DNA from: CAZMSD01 sp964568855
Lineage (GTDB): Bacteria > CAIWAD01
Length of the DNA: 64,000 nucleotides
Direction: 5' to 3'
NCBI GenBank assembly: GCA_964568855.1
Contig: CAZMSD010000016.1
Span: 1-64,000 of the forward strand
The notes under the pieces are model-generated. The model was not told the origin of the DNA. It ran no database searches and was given only the letters and a program-made list of their open reading frames with translations. This document shows positions 27,137 to 36,226 of the stretch, in pieces (the stretch's first letter is position 1; each line of letters starts with the position of its first letter). Made by a program: the position numbers and the translations under genes.

Positions 27137-28624
27137 TTACCAGCTCTGCGGCAAGATCCGCTCCATAGGCATCACCGCCGAGTACCAGCAGAACATTCTC
27201 AACTGGTCCCCGCCGCGCCAGTACTCCACGCTGCCGTCAAGCCAGCGCACGCGGATCTCCTGGATCTCGTCCCGGCCGCCAAGTCCAAGGTGCACCGGGT
27301 GCATGTTCATCGACTGGTCCGAGGATGTGGTTTCCACCTGTCGCACACCGCCGGCGGATCCGTCGCGGAAGAAGACCTGCACCTGTGTTCCGCCCGGGGT
27401 GCGGGAGCAGGTGGTCCCGTTGCCCGCCAGGTCCAGCACCAGCCAGTGGTTCTGCAGGCCTTGCTCGTCCAGGTCGTTGCGGTAGACGTAGACGCCGGCG
27501 GTGCCGTTGTTCGCGCCGGAATAGAAGAAGAAATCCAGATCGCCGTCCCGGTCGTAATCCGCGAAGGCCTGGCCTGCCAGGTCGCGGAAATTCCCGCCCG
27601 TGTCGAATCCCAGCTCCTCGGCCACTTCGCTGAAGTGTCCCGGATTCTCCGGAGCGTCGTTGCGGTAGAGGTAGTCCACGAAACCCTCGTGGCCGTACCA
27701 CTGGGTAAGCAAAAGGTCCAGGTCGGCCCAGGCCGCGTCGTGCCACTGTTTCTCCGGACCGTAGGTGGGCAGGCCGGAGCCCTCGGTGACGTTGCTGAAG
27801 CCGCCGTCCCCATCGTTGTGATACAGGGCCGCCCAGCCGTGGATGTTGGCCACGCAGAGGTCCAGCAGGCCGTCGTTGCGCCAGAGCATATTGTGCCAGG
27901 ACTCGTTCCAGGAAATGCCGTAGGCGGGCACGAAAATGTCCAGGTCGAAGTCGTTGTCGTAGTCCGCGGCCACGCAGCCCCGCGTGGGACGCCGGTAGAG
28001 GGGCAGCTGCAACTGCGTGATCCACGTGGACGCCTCGTTCTGCCATTGGCCCTCGTCGTCCATGACGAAGTACTGGTCCGTGCCGATGGCGTAGGGATCC
28101 CAGTTGCCGAACATGGCCGCGTAGATCTCGCAGTCCCCGTCCCCGTCGCCGTCCAGAAACACGGGCTGGCCGGCGCGCACGTATTCCAGGAAGGTCCAGA
28201 TGATCTCGCCCTCGAACTGGAACTCGGGTGCGCCCTGGTTCTCGAAGTAGAAGCAGTGCTGGTCCGCGCCGGGCACCGTGATGTTGTGCGAGGCCAGCAC
28301 CATGTCCATGTCGCCGTCGTTGTCCGCGTCGGCGAAGCTGGCGCGATGCTCGCCGGAGTAGTTGAGCACGCCGGAGATATCAGATGCGTCACGCGTTGAG
28401 AAACTGCCGTCCCCTTCGTTCAGGTAGATGTACCACGGACTGAGGTAGAGGTCGGGCCAGCCGTCGGCGTTGATGTCCGGCAGCGCCACCGTGACCGCGC
28501 CGGGCACCTGTCCGGGCGGCAGGCCCAGGGCTTCCTCGGTCACGTCGGTGAAGACGGCGAGGGCGGCCTGTGCGAGACAGAGCGGCAGCAGAAGGATTGC
28601 TGGGGGTCGAGGGAAGATTCGCAT
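27137..28624 (-). CDS. Secreted VCBS/FG-GAP repeat protein (N-terminal part, frameshifted)
   Basis: Start ATG 28624 (MRIFPRPPAILLLPLCLAQA signal peptide); 24 codons of a longer frame are discarded. Repeats of the FG-GAP/VCBS type with Asp-rich calcium loops: DINADGWPDLYL, DADNDGDMDMVL, DGDGDGDCEIYA, DYDNDFDLDIFV, DYDRDGDLDFFF. Near the end is an ASPIC/UnbV-like region (GLGGRDEIQEIRVRWLDGSVEYW). The frame then runs into 20 odd residues and stops, while the frame with one extra base continues as the amidotransferase-like and sorting domains of the next entry. The joined product would be about 770 aa, a surface protein of propeller type. Confidence 0.7.
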   Translation of the reverse strand: MRIFPRPPAILLLPLCLAQAALAVFTDVTEEALGLPPGQVPGAVTVALPDINADGWPDLYLSPWYIYLNEGDGSFSTRDASDISGVLNYSGEHRASFADADNDGDMDMVLASHNITVPGADQHCFYFENQGAPEFQFEGEIIWTFLEYVRAGQPVFLDGDGDGDCEIYAAMFGNWDPYAIGTDQYFVMDDEGQWQNEASTWITQLQLPLYRRPTRGCVAADYDNDFDLDIFVPAYGISWNESWHNMLWRNDGLLDLCVANIHGWAALYHNDGDGGFSNVTEGSGLPTYGPEKQWHDAAWADLDLLLTQWYGHEGFVDYLYRNDAPENPGHFSEVAEELGFDTGGNFRDLAGQAFADYDRDGDLDFFFYSGANNGTAGVYVYRNDLDEQGLQNHWLVLDLAGNGTTCSRTPGGTQVQVFFRDGSAGGVRQVETTSSDQSMNMHPVHLGLGGRDEIQEIRVRWLDGSVEYWRGGDQLRMFCWYSAVMPMERILPQSW

Positions 28625-28776
28625 TTCGATACCTGCAAGGCTGTGTGATTTTCGCGCATCGCCGGAGCGAGATCTCGTTGATCCTCTCGCCGGCAACGAT
28701 CGATCACAGGTAGTCTATCGATGACGTTATGGCGAGTTATACTCCTCGAAGTTGAGGAAGCGCGGCGCTCCGTGTC

Positions 28777-31700
28777 TCACTTGACCAGGAACAGCTTCCG
28801 GCAATCCATCCGGCCCAATCCTTCCAGGCGCAGGATGTAGACGCCGCTGGCCAGCGACTCGGCGTGCCAGGCCACCTCGTGCACTCCCGCGTGCAGCGGA
28901 CCCTCCAATAGCAGGGCCGTCCGACGTCCCAGGACGTCGTACACAGCCAGGCGCAGATCGCCCGGCCGGGGCAGTGCGAAGCGGATCCGGATCACGGGAT
29001 TGAAAGGATTGGGATACACATCGAGCAGACCGAAGTCCAGGGGCCGCGTCATATCATGTTCGCCGAAGCGTGGATCACCCGGAGTTTCGGGAGACAGTCC
29101 GGTCCAGAAAGGATCCAGCAGACCGAGGCAGTAGTCGAAGAACTCCTCCCGGCTGCTGGTGCCGCCCAGCCCCGACAGCGCCTCCATGCCGAAACCGAAG
29201 ATAAGCGTATTGCCGCCCTCATCGAATTCCGCGTGGAGCACGGCCGCCTCGTCCGAGTTCTGGTAATTCATCAGCGCCGTGCAGTCATCCATCGGAATGA
29301 AGGATGAAGGACTCTCCTGGTTTGCCGCGCCGCCCGAGCCGATCAGCAGCCCGCTGAGCGGTTCGAATACTGTTCCCGCCAGCCCTTCCACGGCGATACC
29401 GCCGGTGTCCTCCTGCGAGAGCTGCACGTGATACGTGTTCTCTAGATCGCCCGGCGACAGGCCGTCCAGGGCGTCCTGGCCGGTCACCAGCACGCCGTCC
29501 CCGGCAGCCCTGAAGGCCTCGATGAATTCGGCGTCCACGGCGTCCACCGCGCTGTCCGCGTCTCCAGTGAACCAGATCAGCAGCCGGTAGTCCTCCAGCA
29601 GCTCCCAGGGCGGACCGCCCGCCGCGTTCGCCGGGTCGTGGAAGGCGCCCAGGCTGTCCAGGTCGGCCCTAAAAAACGAACTGTAATCGGTTTCCGGGTC
29701 GTCGTTCACCAGCAGGATCGCCGGATCGCCCACGCGGATCCGGAAGGGCTGCGTCCAGTCTCCGTAGGGTTCGCAGCCGATTTCCAGCTGCAACTCGGCC
29801 CAACCCAGCTCAGTTTCCGCGTCCGCCTCGATCTGCACGTAGCCGAGAGGCAACTCGAGTTCTTCCATCCAGGATACCTCTTCCACGATGGGCCAGGTGC
29901 CGCTGAGCTCGAGATGAGGATCCAGGCTGGAGGGGGTGACACTCAGGTTCCGTGCCCAGCCGCCCTCGTTGCGTAATACAAGGCCTAAACCGCCGCTCTC
30001 CCCGGCGGCCAGGTTGCCGTTTCCGTCGCCGCCCTCGGAATCGTCCACCGACCAGGCGACCACCCGCAGGTCGGTGGGACCGGGCGGATCCACGGATTCC
30101 TGCCGGCAGAGGATCCAGCGGTCCCGGTTGAACTCGAGCTCCTCGAAGGCGCCGGGCAGGTCCCAGCTCCAGTGGCCGGAGGGCTGGTCCACCAGGATTT
30201 CCGTCTCGAGCACCGTTTCGCTGCTCAGGACACGCAGGGGGACGGGCATAGCGAACGCGTCCAGCACCTGGTGGCTCTGGTTGACGCTGAGGTGCACGGT
30301 GCAGCTGTCCGGTCCGTCGGAGAACTCGGTCAGCACTTCGTACTCGGGGTAGCCCCCGCTGAAGATCCACTGCTCGAAGAACCACTCGAGATCCAGGCCG
30401 GATGCTTCCTCCATCACGGTCTGGTAGTCCCAGGTGTCCACCGTGCCGTAGGCGAAGTCCTCGTACCACTGCAACTGCGCCGCCTCGAACTGGGCGTCCC
30501 CCAGCAGGTAGCGCAGCATGTGGATCACGGAAGCCCCCTTCTCGTACTGGCTGACGTTGAAGAGCTGGCTCAGCGGGGGATCGTAGATCGGCAGGTATTC
30601 GATGTCCCAGCTCAGGTAATACTGCTGGATCGCGTCCAGGTACTCGAGAAAAGCCTGCCAGTCGCCGCCGGCCAGGTGCTGGTAATACAGGGCCTCGGCG
30701 TAGGTGGCCCAGCCTTCGTTGAGCCAGACGTGGCGGAAATCAACGGGCGTCAGGGCGTCGCCCCACCACATGTGACTCAGTTCGTGGGCGATCACCGACT
30801 CGTAGGCCAGGCCGCCGGCGACAATGGCGTGGCCGATGGTGGAGCAGGTCTGGTGCTCCATGGCGCCCAGGCCGCCGTAGATTCCTGCTTCGCCCATGGA
30901 ATAGGTCTCGAAGGGGTAATCCCCCCAGTAGCCGGTGAAGCAGTCGAACATCTGCCCCACGCGCGAGAAGCAGAGCTGGGCCTCGTCCACGTGAGACGGA
31001 TAGACCATCCAGGTGAAATCCAGGTCCTGCCAGGATTCCTCGAGCACAGCCAGGTCGCCGGCCACCACGCTCACCAGGTAGCTGCTCATGGGGAAGTCGT
31101 GTTCGTAGTGCCAGGTGTGCGTTCCATCGTCGTGCCCCTCGACGTGATCCAGCAGGCCGTTGGCCAGCACCGAATAGGCATCGTCCACTCGAGCACTGAG
31201 GTTCCAGAGCGCCTTGTCGAAGGGTTCGTCGTAACACGCGATCCAGTTGCGCGTGCCCCAGGGGTCGGAGGAGGTGTAGGCCATGTTGCCGCTGATGAAC
31301 ATGCCCAGGCCGTTGTCCGTCGGTGGCACGCCCCAGTAGTCGATCTCCAGGAAGGACGTGTCACCCGCGGCCGGTTCGTGCCCAGCAAGATCCACCAGTA
31401 ACAGGTCCTGCTCGCGCTCGTGGGGCATCTCGATTCCGTCCACCTCCACGGTGCCGATGTCGAAATCCCGCAGGTGCAGATCCAGTTCGTCCAGGGTGTC
31501 CGCGAGGACGGCGAAGTGCATGACCACGCTTCCTTCCAGGGTGCCCTCGTCGTGCCGGATGTACAGCCCCACGTCGTACTGCAGGGCGTCGTAGGCGTGT
31601 AGGGAGTCGGCGCGCGTGCGGTCGCGGAAGCCGCCGCCGGTCCAGTCGGCCGGTTCGCGCAGTTGTCCGGGCCGGTCTTCGACTCGCGGAAGTTCCTGCG

Positions 31701-31980
31701 TATCAAGTGCGCGGCCGCAGTAGCGGATGCCCGCGGCGCGATCGTCGAAACGTCCCCATTCAAGGGCGGAGGGCAGTGTCACGTTTGTGTTGGCTGCGTG
31801 TGATACAGTTGAACAAACGAGGCTGAGAATCAGCGACGGGAGGAGAAGCTGAAACAGCCTTCCGGAACGACGCGTATTACAGCGGGTTATGCTGTTCGTG
31901 TAGATGTTGCTTGATTCGTCGGTTGAAGTCGTTCTGTAGCATCTGCGGGACTTGGCGGGAGATCTTGTACTGTCGTACAT
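28777..31980 (-). CDS. Secreted M1-family metallopeptidase with sorting domain
   Basis: 1067 aa from ATG 31980 (GGAGAG nine bases upstream). Signal peptide with a long n-region; hydrophobic LFQLLLPSLILSLVC and cleavage near SHA. M1 features: a GAMEHQ variant of GAMEN (about residue 370), zinc motif HELSH (about 397) with the third ligand in WLNEGWATYAE. After the catalytic half (to about 600) come an Ig-like domain, a domain with AILLVNDDPETDYSS and VLVTGQDALDGLS (amidotransferase-like fold), and a sorting domain (LLDVYPNPFNPVIRIRF, GVYILRLEG, CRKLFLVK). It is an extracellular aminopeptidase, presumably for nutrient peptides. Confidence 0.88.
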   Translation of the reverse strand: MYDSTRSPAKSRRCYRTTSTDESSNIYTNSITRCNTRRSGRLFQLLLPSLILSLVCSTVSHAANTNVTLPSALEWGRFDDRAAGIRYCGRALDTQELPRVEDRPGQLREPADWTGGGFRDRTRADSLHAYDALQYDVGLYIRHDEGTLEGSVVMHFAVLADTLDELDLHLRDFDIGTVEVDGIEMPHEREQDLLLVDLAGHEPAAGDTSFLEIDYWGVPPTDNGLGMFISGNMAYTSSDPWGTRNWIACYDEPFDKALWNLSARVDDAYSVLANGLLDHVEGHDDGTHTWHYEHDFPMSSYLVSVVAGDLAVLEESWQDLDFTWMVYPSHVDEAQLCFSRVGQMFDCFTGYWGDYPFETYSMGEAGIYGGLGAMEHQTCSTIGHAIVAGGLAYESVIAHELSHMWWGDALTPVDFRHVWLNEGWATYAEALYYQHLAGGDWQAFLEYLDAIQQYYLSWDIEYLPIYDPPLSQLFNVSQYEKGASVIHMLRYLLGDAQFEAAQLQWYEDFAYGTVDTWDYQTVMEEASGLDLEWFFEQWIFSGGYPEYEVLTEFSDGPDSCTVHLSVNQSHQVLDAFAMPVPLRVLSSETVLETEILVDQPSGHWSWDLPGAFEELEFNRDRWILCRQESVDPPGPTDLRVVAWSVDDSEGGDGNGNLAAGESGGLGLVLRNEGGWARNLSVTPSSLDPHLELSGTWPIVEEVSWMEELELPLGYVQIEADAETELGWAELQLEIGCEPYGDWTQPFRIRVGDPAILLVNDDPETDYSSFFRADLDSLGAFHDPANAAGGPPWELLEDYRLLIWFTGDADSAVDAVDAEFIEAFRAAGDGVLVTGQDALDGLSPGDLENTYHVQLSQEDTGGIAVEGLAGTVFEPLSGLLIGSGGAANQESPSSFIPMDDCTALMNYQNSDEAAVLHAEFDEGGNTLIFGFGMEALSGLGGTSSREEFFDYCLGLLDPFWTGLSPETPGDPRFGEHDMTRPLDFGLLDVYPNPFNPVIRIRFALPRPGDLRLAVYDVLGRRTALLLEGPLHAGVHEVAWHAESLASGVYILRLEGLGRMDCRKLFLVK

Positions 31981-32059
31981 GAGATGCGTCTCTCCGGTTG
32001 GCATGGTTTCTCTTGTCCGATACGCCCAGTCGATGTCGTCGGTCGCAGCCACAGCTGCA

Positions 32060-32797
32060 TCACGTACCGGTGGATCCTTCGGTCGAGGAATCCAGACGCT
32101 TGCGCAGCCCCTCGTTGACTGACTGCACGTATTCCTCGCGCGACAACAGCGCCCGGCTGACGATTTTGAGAGTCCCGGGATCCATTTGGCCGTCTTCAAC
32201 AAGCTGGCGCCCGGCTTCCCTGGCCGCGTCGAGGATCTCGGTCACCGATTCGTCGCTCCGCAGCCTGCTTCGCAGCGCTGGGCCGTGGGGCCGCAGCAGC
32301 GCGCCGGCGAAGCGGCAGCTCAGGTTCCTGCACACGGCCTTGATGTGCACGAGCAGTGGATCGAAGTTGTCCATCTCCCAGAAGCCGCAGTTGGCGACCA
32401 GGGCGAGATGCACGTCCCGGCGACCATCTCTACGGGAATGTCTGCAATGACCGTCGCGCAGTTCGAAGCAGGGCGACACCAGCGGAATCGCGCGGTCCAG
32501 CAGGTTTTTCAGGGGGCCGCTCATGCCGTCCACGTAGACCGGTCCGGCGAGCACGATCACGTCCGCGGCTTCAAGCTTGGGAAGCAGCGTCTGCATGTCG
32601 TCCTGCTGAAAACATCTACCCGGTGTCTTGAGCCAGCAGTGGAACTCGCTTTGGCAGGGATGGATCGTCAGTTCGTGCGTGTAGTACAACTCGACTACTG
32701 CTCCAGTCCCACGCATCCCGTCCAGGAATGGCTTGAGCACCAGGGCCGTGTTGCCTTTCCCTTTCCTGGGGCTGCTGTTTACCGCGAGAACTCTCAA
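32060..32797 (-). CDS. Flavodoxin-fold NAD(P)H-dependent FMN reductase / iron-sulfur flavoprotein-like
   Basis: 245 aa. The N-terminus MRVLAVNSSPRKGKGNTALV is the FMN-phosphate loop of NADPH-dependent FMN reductases; VLAGPVYVDGMSGPLKNLLDR is the second flavin contact. Cysteines at HPCQSEFHCWLKTPGRC sit where iron-sulfur flavoproteins carry a cluster motif, but the spacing is not the classic compact one. The gene stands alone between the M1 peptidase and a divergent truncated gene. It is probably a cytoplasmic reductase of quinones or flavins. Confidence 0.7.
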   Translation of the reverse strand: MRVLAVNSSPRKGKGNTALVLKPFLDGMRGTGAVVELYYTHELTIHPCQSEFHCWLKTPGRCFQQDDMQTLLPKLEAADVIVLAGPVYVDGMSGPLKNLLDRAIPLVSPCFELRDGHCRHSRRDGRRDVHLALVANCGFWEMDNFDPLLVHIKAVCRNLSCRFAGALLRPHGPALRSRLRSDESVTEILDAAREAGRQLVEDGQMDPGTLKIVSRALLSREEYVQSVNEGLRKRLDSSTEGSTGT

Positions 32798-33115
32798 GAC
32801 ATCCGGTTCCCCTGTTGTGTCGTTAAGGAGTATTCACCGCTCTCGGTGCGCGCAACCGCCACGTCATGCAACGCGATGTGTGACACCCGGCTGCGGGGAG
32901 GTGCTTGATTGCGCTTTCCGACTGCGTGCAGAGCCTGCCGATGCGAGCCACTCGAATCTACGGCAAACAGACAGAGGAAGAAAGGAGAATCACGGAAGCC
33001 GCGCCGTCTCGGGACAACAGCTGGAAAACCTTGCGGTTGCTCCCGTGACCGAGATCCCGGACACCGGACCGGCACATCATCTCGCCGGCAGGAGTTTAGC
33101 GTCCTGCAGGAAAGC

Positions 33116-33772
33116 GTGGCGGTGAACGAGGGCCTGTTCAACGTGCTCATCGGTTCCGGCACCATCACGCCCGGGACGGAGACGGCCCTGGCCGACGTCT
33201 TCCAGAAGCACGCCGATGTCTGGCTGGGTGTTGAGGTGAACGAAGATGGGGAGATGATTCCCCGGAGCCGCATCGGCAGCGTTCCTTTCGCCAGCAAGGC
33301 CGACGACGGCGTGCCGAGAGGGGCCATCATCATGTGGAGCGGGACGCTGGCGACGATCCCGTCGGGCTGGCAGTTGTGTGACGGCACTAACGGTACGCCG
33401 TACCTGGCTGACCGGTTCATCCTTGCAACCGCTCCGCTCGAGGATCCCGGCTTGACAGGAGGGGACGAGTTCATCCAGCTTGAAGTATCGAATCTCCCCT
33501 CGCACACTCATCATTACGAGACGAATCCCTTAGGAAGGGGGCATATCCACTCATTGATGGACAAGCACTATCGGGTAGACAACGCCACTTTCTGGATCCG
33601 CGGCGCCGTTCCCACCAGCTTGACTTTCGCGGACCATATGGTCAATGAGTCAGACGCAACCCATGAAAATGGTGGGCACAGCCACGTAGGCGACACCTGG
33701 GCAACAGGCGACGGGAGTCCTGTCTCCTACACGCCCATGTACTACAAATTGGCCTTCATCATGAAGATGTGA
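33116..33772 (+). CDS. Tail-collar-like secreted protein, 5'-truncated
   Basis: 219 codons from GTG 33116. Family-like sequence starts at about VNEGLFNVLIGSG; then FQKHADVWLGVEV and a collar-like GAIIMWSGTLATIPSGWQLCDG ... PYLADRFI, a His-rich THHYE ... GHIH ... GGHSH segment and the end YTPMYYKLAFIMKM, as in phage tail-collar/microcystin-dependent-type proteins. Relatives with 'EGLFNVLLG' carry a signal peptide and about 50 residues before this point. Here the upstream 200 bases translate in all frames to unrelated Arg-rich sequence. The gene has probably lost its 5' end; GTG with AGGA is the best remaining start. Confidence 0.5.
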   Translation: MAVNEGLFNVLIGSGTITPGTETALADVFQKHADVWLGVEVNEDGEMIPRSRIGSVPFASKADDGVPRGAIIMWSGTLATIPSGWQLCDGTNGTPYLADRFILATAPLEDPGLTGGDEFIQLEVSNLPSHTHHYETNPLGRGHIHSLMDKHYRVDNATFWIRGAVPTSLTFADHMVNESDATHENGGHSHVGDTWATGDGSPVSYTPMYYKLAFIMKM

Positions 33773-33784
33773 GGAGGATCCAAG

Positions 33785-34120
33785 ATGAGACGAATGATCG
33801 TTTCCATATCGATTCTCTGCTGGACCCTCCTGTCTGCAGCCGTGCCGTCCAGCGAGCACTACAGCCTGCTCCCTGGCTACTTCCTGGGCCAGATCGCGGA
33901 CGGGATCCTGCCGCCGGAGAACGTGACGATCTCCACCGATTCCGAGTCGATCTTCCTTTTCTGGGATGCCGTTCCCGGAGCGACCGGCTACGCGGTCCAT
34001 TCCTCGGATGAACCCTACGCCGGTTTCATGGAGGACCTTACGGGAACCTTCGACGGGGAATCATGGAGCGCCCCGCTTCCGCTGGAGAAGCGCTTCTACT
34101 ACGTGGTGGCGCTGCGCTGA
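33785..34120 (+). CDS. Small secreted protein made of one C-terminal Fn3-like domain
   Basis: 111 aa; AGGAGG precedes the ATG. Signal peptide about 1-20. The rest (IFLFWDAVPGATGYAVHSSDEPYAGF ... KRFYYVVALR) is a fibronectin-III-like domain that ends the protein. The same kind of domain ends the peptidases at 36227, 47682 and 51144, so this gene may encode that terminal domain in minimal form. It starts 12 bases after the truncated tail-collar gene and is probably cotranscribed with it. Confidence 0.65.
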   Translation: MRRMIVSISILCWTLLSAAVPSSEHYSLLPGYFLGQIADGILPPENVTISTDSESIFLFWDAVPGATGYAVHSSDEPYAGFMEDLTGTFDGESWSAPLPLEKRFYYVVALR

Positions 34121-34123
34121 TCT

Positions 34124-34366
34124 CTATACCGATCCGGGCTCCATCCAGAGGAAGATGCGACGGCCGTCGGCGTCCCGGAAGGAGCCCAGGAGGATGATGA
34201 TCAGGTCGATCATCATCCAGATGCCCAACCCGCCGATAGTGATCAACATCAGGACCGCGGTGCCGTACTTCTCAGCGTAAAACCTGTGCGCGCCGAAGAC
34301 GCCGAAGAAGAAGCACAGCAGCACGGCGACGAGGCGGGATTTCTCGGAAATTCGGGATTCGTCCAT
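34124..34366 (-). CDS. TM2-domain membrane protein
   Basis: 80 aa. After a short polar start it has VAVLLCFFFGVFGAHRFY, the TM2 signature, then a second helix (VLMLITIGGLGIWMMIDLIIIL) and a short polar end. These are two-helix inner-membrane proteins of unknown role. Convergent with the Fn3 gene, with only three bases between the stops. Confidence 0.85.
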   Translation of the reverse strand: MDESRISEKSRLVAVLLCFFFGVFGAHRFYAEKYGTAVLMLITIGGLGIWMMIDLIIILLGSFRDADGRRIFLWMEPGSV

Positions 34367-34452
34367 CGGGTGTCCTTTTCAGCATTTCGTGATACGTCGA
34401 TTCGTCGATGCCCAGGCCTACTGCTGGCCACCGCTTCAGCAGCGCGCCATTC

Positions 34453-36030
34453 TCATTCCCGGCCCTCCTCCATGTCCGCCGCAGAGTCCGGTCCCGGAGG
34501 GGCGCCGTGCGCCAGTGCCGCTCGCACGAACTCCCTCGCCTGATTCACTGTTTCGATATTCCCCTCGAGCTGCTGCGATTCCAGTTCGTGAAGCAATTGT
34601 CCGAGTCGCGGGCCGGGCGCCACGCCCAGCTCCATCAGGCGGTGGCCGTCCAGCAGGGGCTGTATCACGAGCGAATCGTCGAACTCCTCCAGGCGGGCAG
34701 TGATCCAGGCCTCCAGTTCCTCGCACTCCTCCGGGTAGAGGCAGGGCGCCAGGCGGCGGGCCTGCTCCAATCCAGGATGCCTGAGCAGCCGTTTCTGGTC
34801 GGCGACGCGCATTTTCCGCGTCCGCGGCAGCCGGCCGAGGACATAGGCCCCCGCGCGCAGGCGCAGTGCCCGGGTTCCCGACATGCGCAGCGCCGGGGCC
34901 AGGGCTTCGATGCACGAGGCGAGGTCCTTCGGCTCCAGTCGAGGAAGCGTAGCGCCGTCCAGGCCTGCCAGGTCGAGAAACCAGGCCAGCCAGTAGAGAA
35001 CGGCCTCCGTCGATTCTTCTCCCGGGGACCGGGTCTCCGGGACCGCCGCCTCTTCCGCTTCCGCGAAGAGGAGCTCCGGCGCGTCGGCGGGGATCCAGTC
35101 CACGGTCCCGTCGGCAGGGACCTCCCCGGCGCGGCTGCTCGCCAGGTGTCGGGCCAGACGCCACAGGAGGGAATCTTCCGGTTCCTCCGCGGAGGGCGCC
35201 GGCTGGGCGCGGGGAAGTCCGTCGGCCTCGCGCAGCACGCGCGCCCTGATCACCTTCAGCAAGCCGGAATCTTCGAGCAGCCACAGTCCCCGGGCCGGCC
35301 GCGGCGCGCGGAAGATCCTGTCCAGCTCCTCGCGAACGCGCTCCATGCTGACCGAGTCCAGCAGCCCTGCGGAGCGGCGGATCGATTGCAGGGTCCGCGC
35401 CTCGATCTCGAATTCCAGCTGGGCGGCGAAACGCAGGGCCCGCAGCATGCGCAGACGGTCCTCGTCGAAACGTTCTTCCGGATCGCCGATGGTGCGGATC
35501 AGGCGGGCGCCGATGTCTTCCCGGCCGCCTACCCAGTCCAGGACTTCCTCCTTCAAAGGATCCCAGAACATGCCGTTGACGGTGAAGTCGCGCCGCTTCA
35601 CGTCGCTGCGGGCGTCGCAGAACTCCACCTGGTCCGGTCGCCGCCCGTCGCTGTAACCGTGCTCGCTGCGGAAGGTGGCCACCTCGAAATTGATGCCGCG
35701 TTCCCGCACGATCATCACGCCGAAGCTTTCTCCCACGGGAATGGTGCGGCGAAACAGGCGGCGAATCGCTTCGGGCGACGCGGAAGTGGCGATGTCCAGG
35801 TCGTACTGCGGGCGGCCCAGCAGGTAGTCGCGCACCGCCCCGCCGGCGATGTAGGCCTCGAAGCCGGCCTCCCGCAGGGTCCGCACGATTTTCAGGGCGG
35901 GTCGATAAAGCGCCTGCGGCGCGAATGGGCGCTGGGGTTCCATCGATTGGAACATCATAAAAAGCAATGGCTTTTGCCGCTCGATCCGCGCCGGCCTCAC
36001 CCTCCAGCCGCGCCCGTCTGGCATGTCCAT
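34453..36030 (-). CDS. CCA-adding tRNA nucleotidyltransferase / poly(A) polymerase family
   Basis: Up to 525 aa; family motifs begin about residue 60 (YIAGGAVRDYLLGR), then the catalytic DLDIAT, RRDFTVNGM and ERFDEDRLRMLRALRF. The C-terminal part lacks a clear HD motif. It adds CCA to tRNA 3' ends or a poly(A) tail to RNA; motifs alone do not separate Cca from PcnB. The start is uncertain: the first ATG (36030) has a weak AAGAG, and ATGs at residues 25, 26 and 30 have none. A GTATCAC copy lies near the 3' end (34662) and is read through a rare ATA codon. Confidence 0.88.
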   Translation of the reverse strand: MDMPDGRGWRVRPARIERQKPLLFMMFQSMEPQRPFAPQALYRPALKIVRTLREAGFEAYIAGGAVRDYLLGRPQYDLDIATSASPEAIRRLFRRTIPVGESFGVMIVRERGINFEVATFRSEHGYSDGRRPDQVEFCDARSDVKRRDFTVNGMFWDPLKEEVLDWVGGREDIGARLIRTIGDPEERFDEDRLRMLRALRFAAQLEFEIEARTLQSIRRSAGLLDSVSMERVREELDRIFRAPRPARGLWLLEDSGLLKVIRARVLREADGLPRAQPAPSAEEPEDSLLWRLARHLASSRAGEVPADGTVDWIPADAPELLFAEAEEAAVPETRSPGEESTEAVLYWLAWFLDLAGLDGATLPRLEPKDLASCIEALAPALRMSGTRALRLRAGAYVLGRLPRTRKMRVADQKRLLRHPGLEQARRLAPCLYPEECEELEAWITARLEEFDDSLVIQPLLDGHRLMELGVAPGPRLGQLLHELESQQLEGNIETVNQAREFVRAALAHGAPPGPDSAADMEEGRE

Positions 36031-36226
36031 TGCATTTGACTCTTAAGTTTGCCGATTCACGAGGGAGGATGGAGAACTATCCTTGTGGATGGCGAACGGG
36101 GGACAATGATTTTTCATTTCCCGGGATGGATTCCGAGAGAGTGACGGTCCACAGACGTCGGATATTGAACATCCCGGAAATGGGTCCAAAAACGGCCGAA
36201 TCGCGAACACCGGCTCAACGCAAAGC

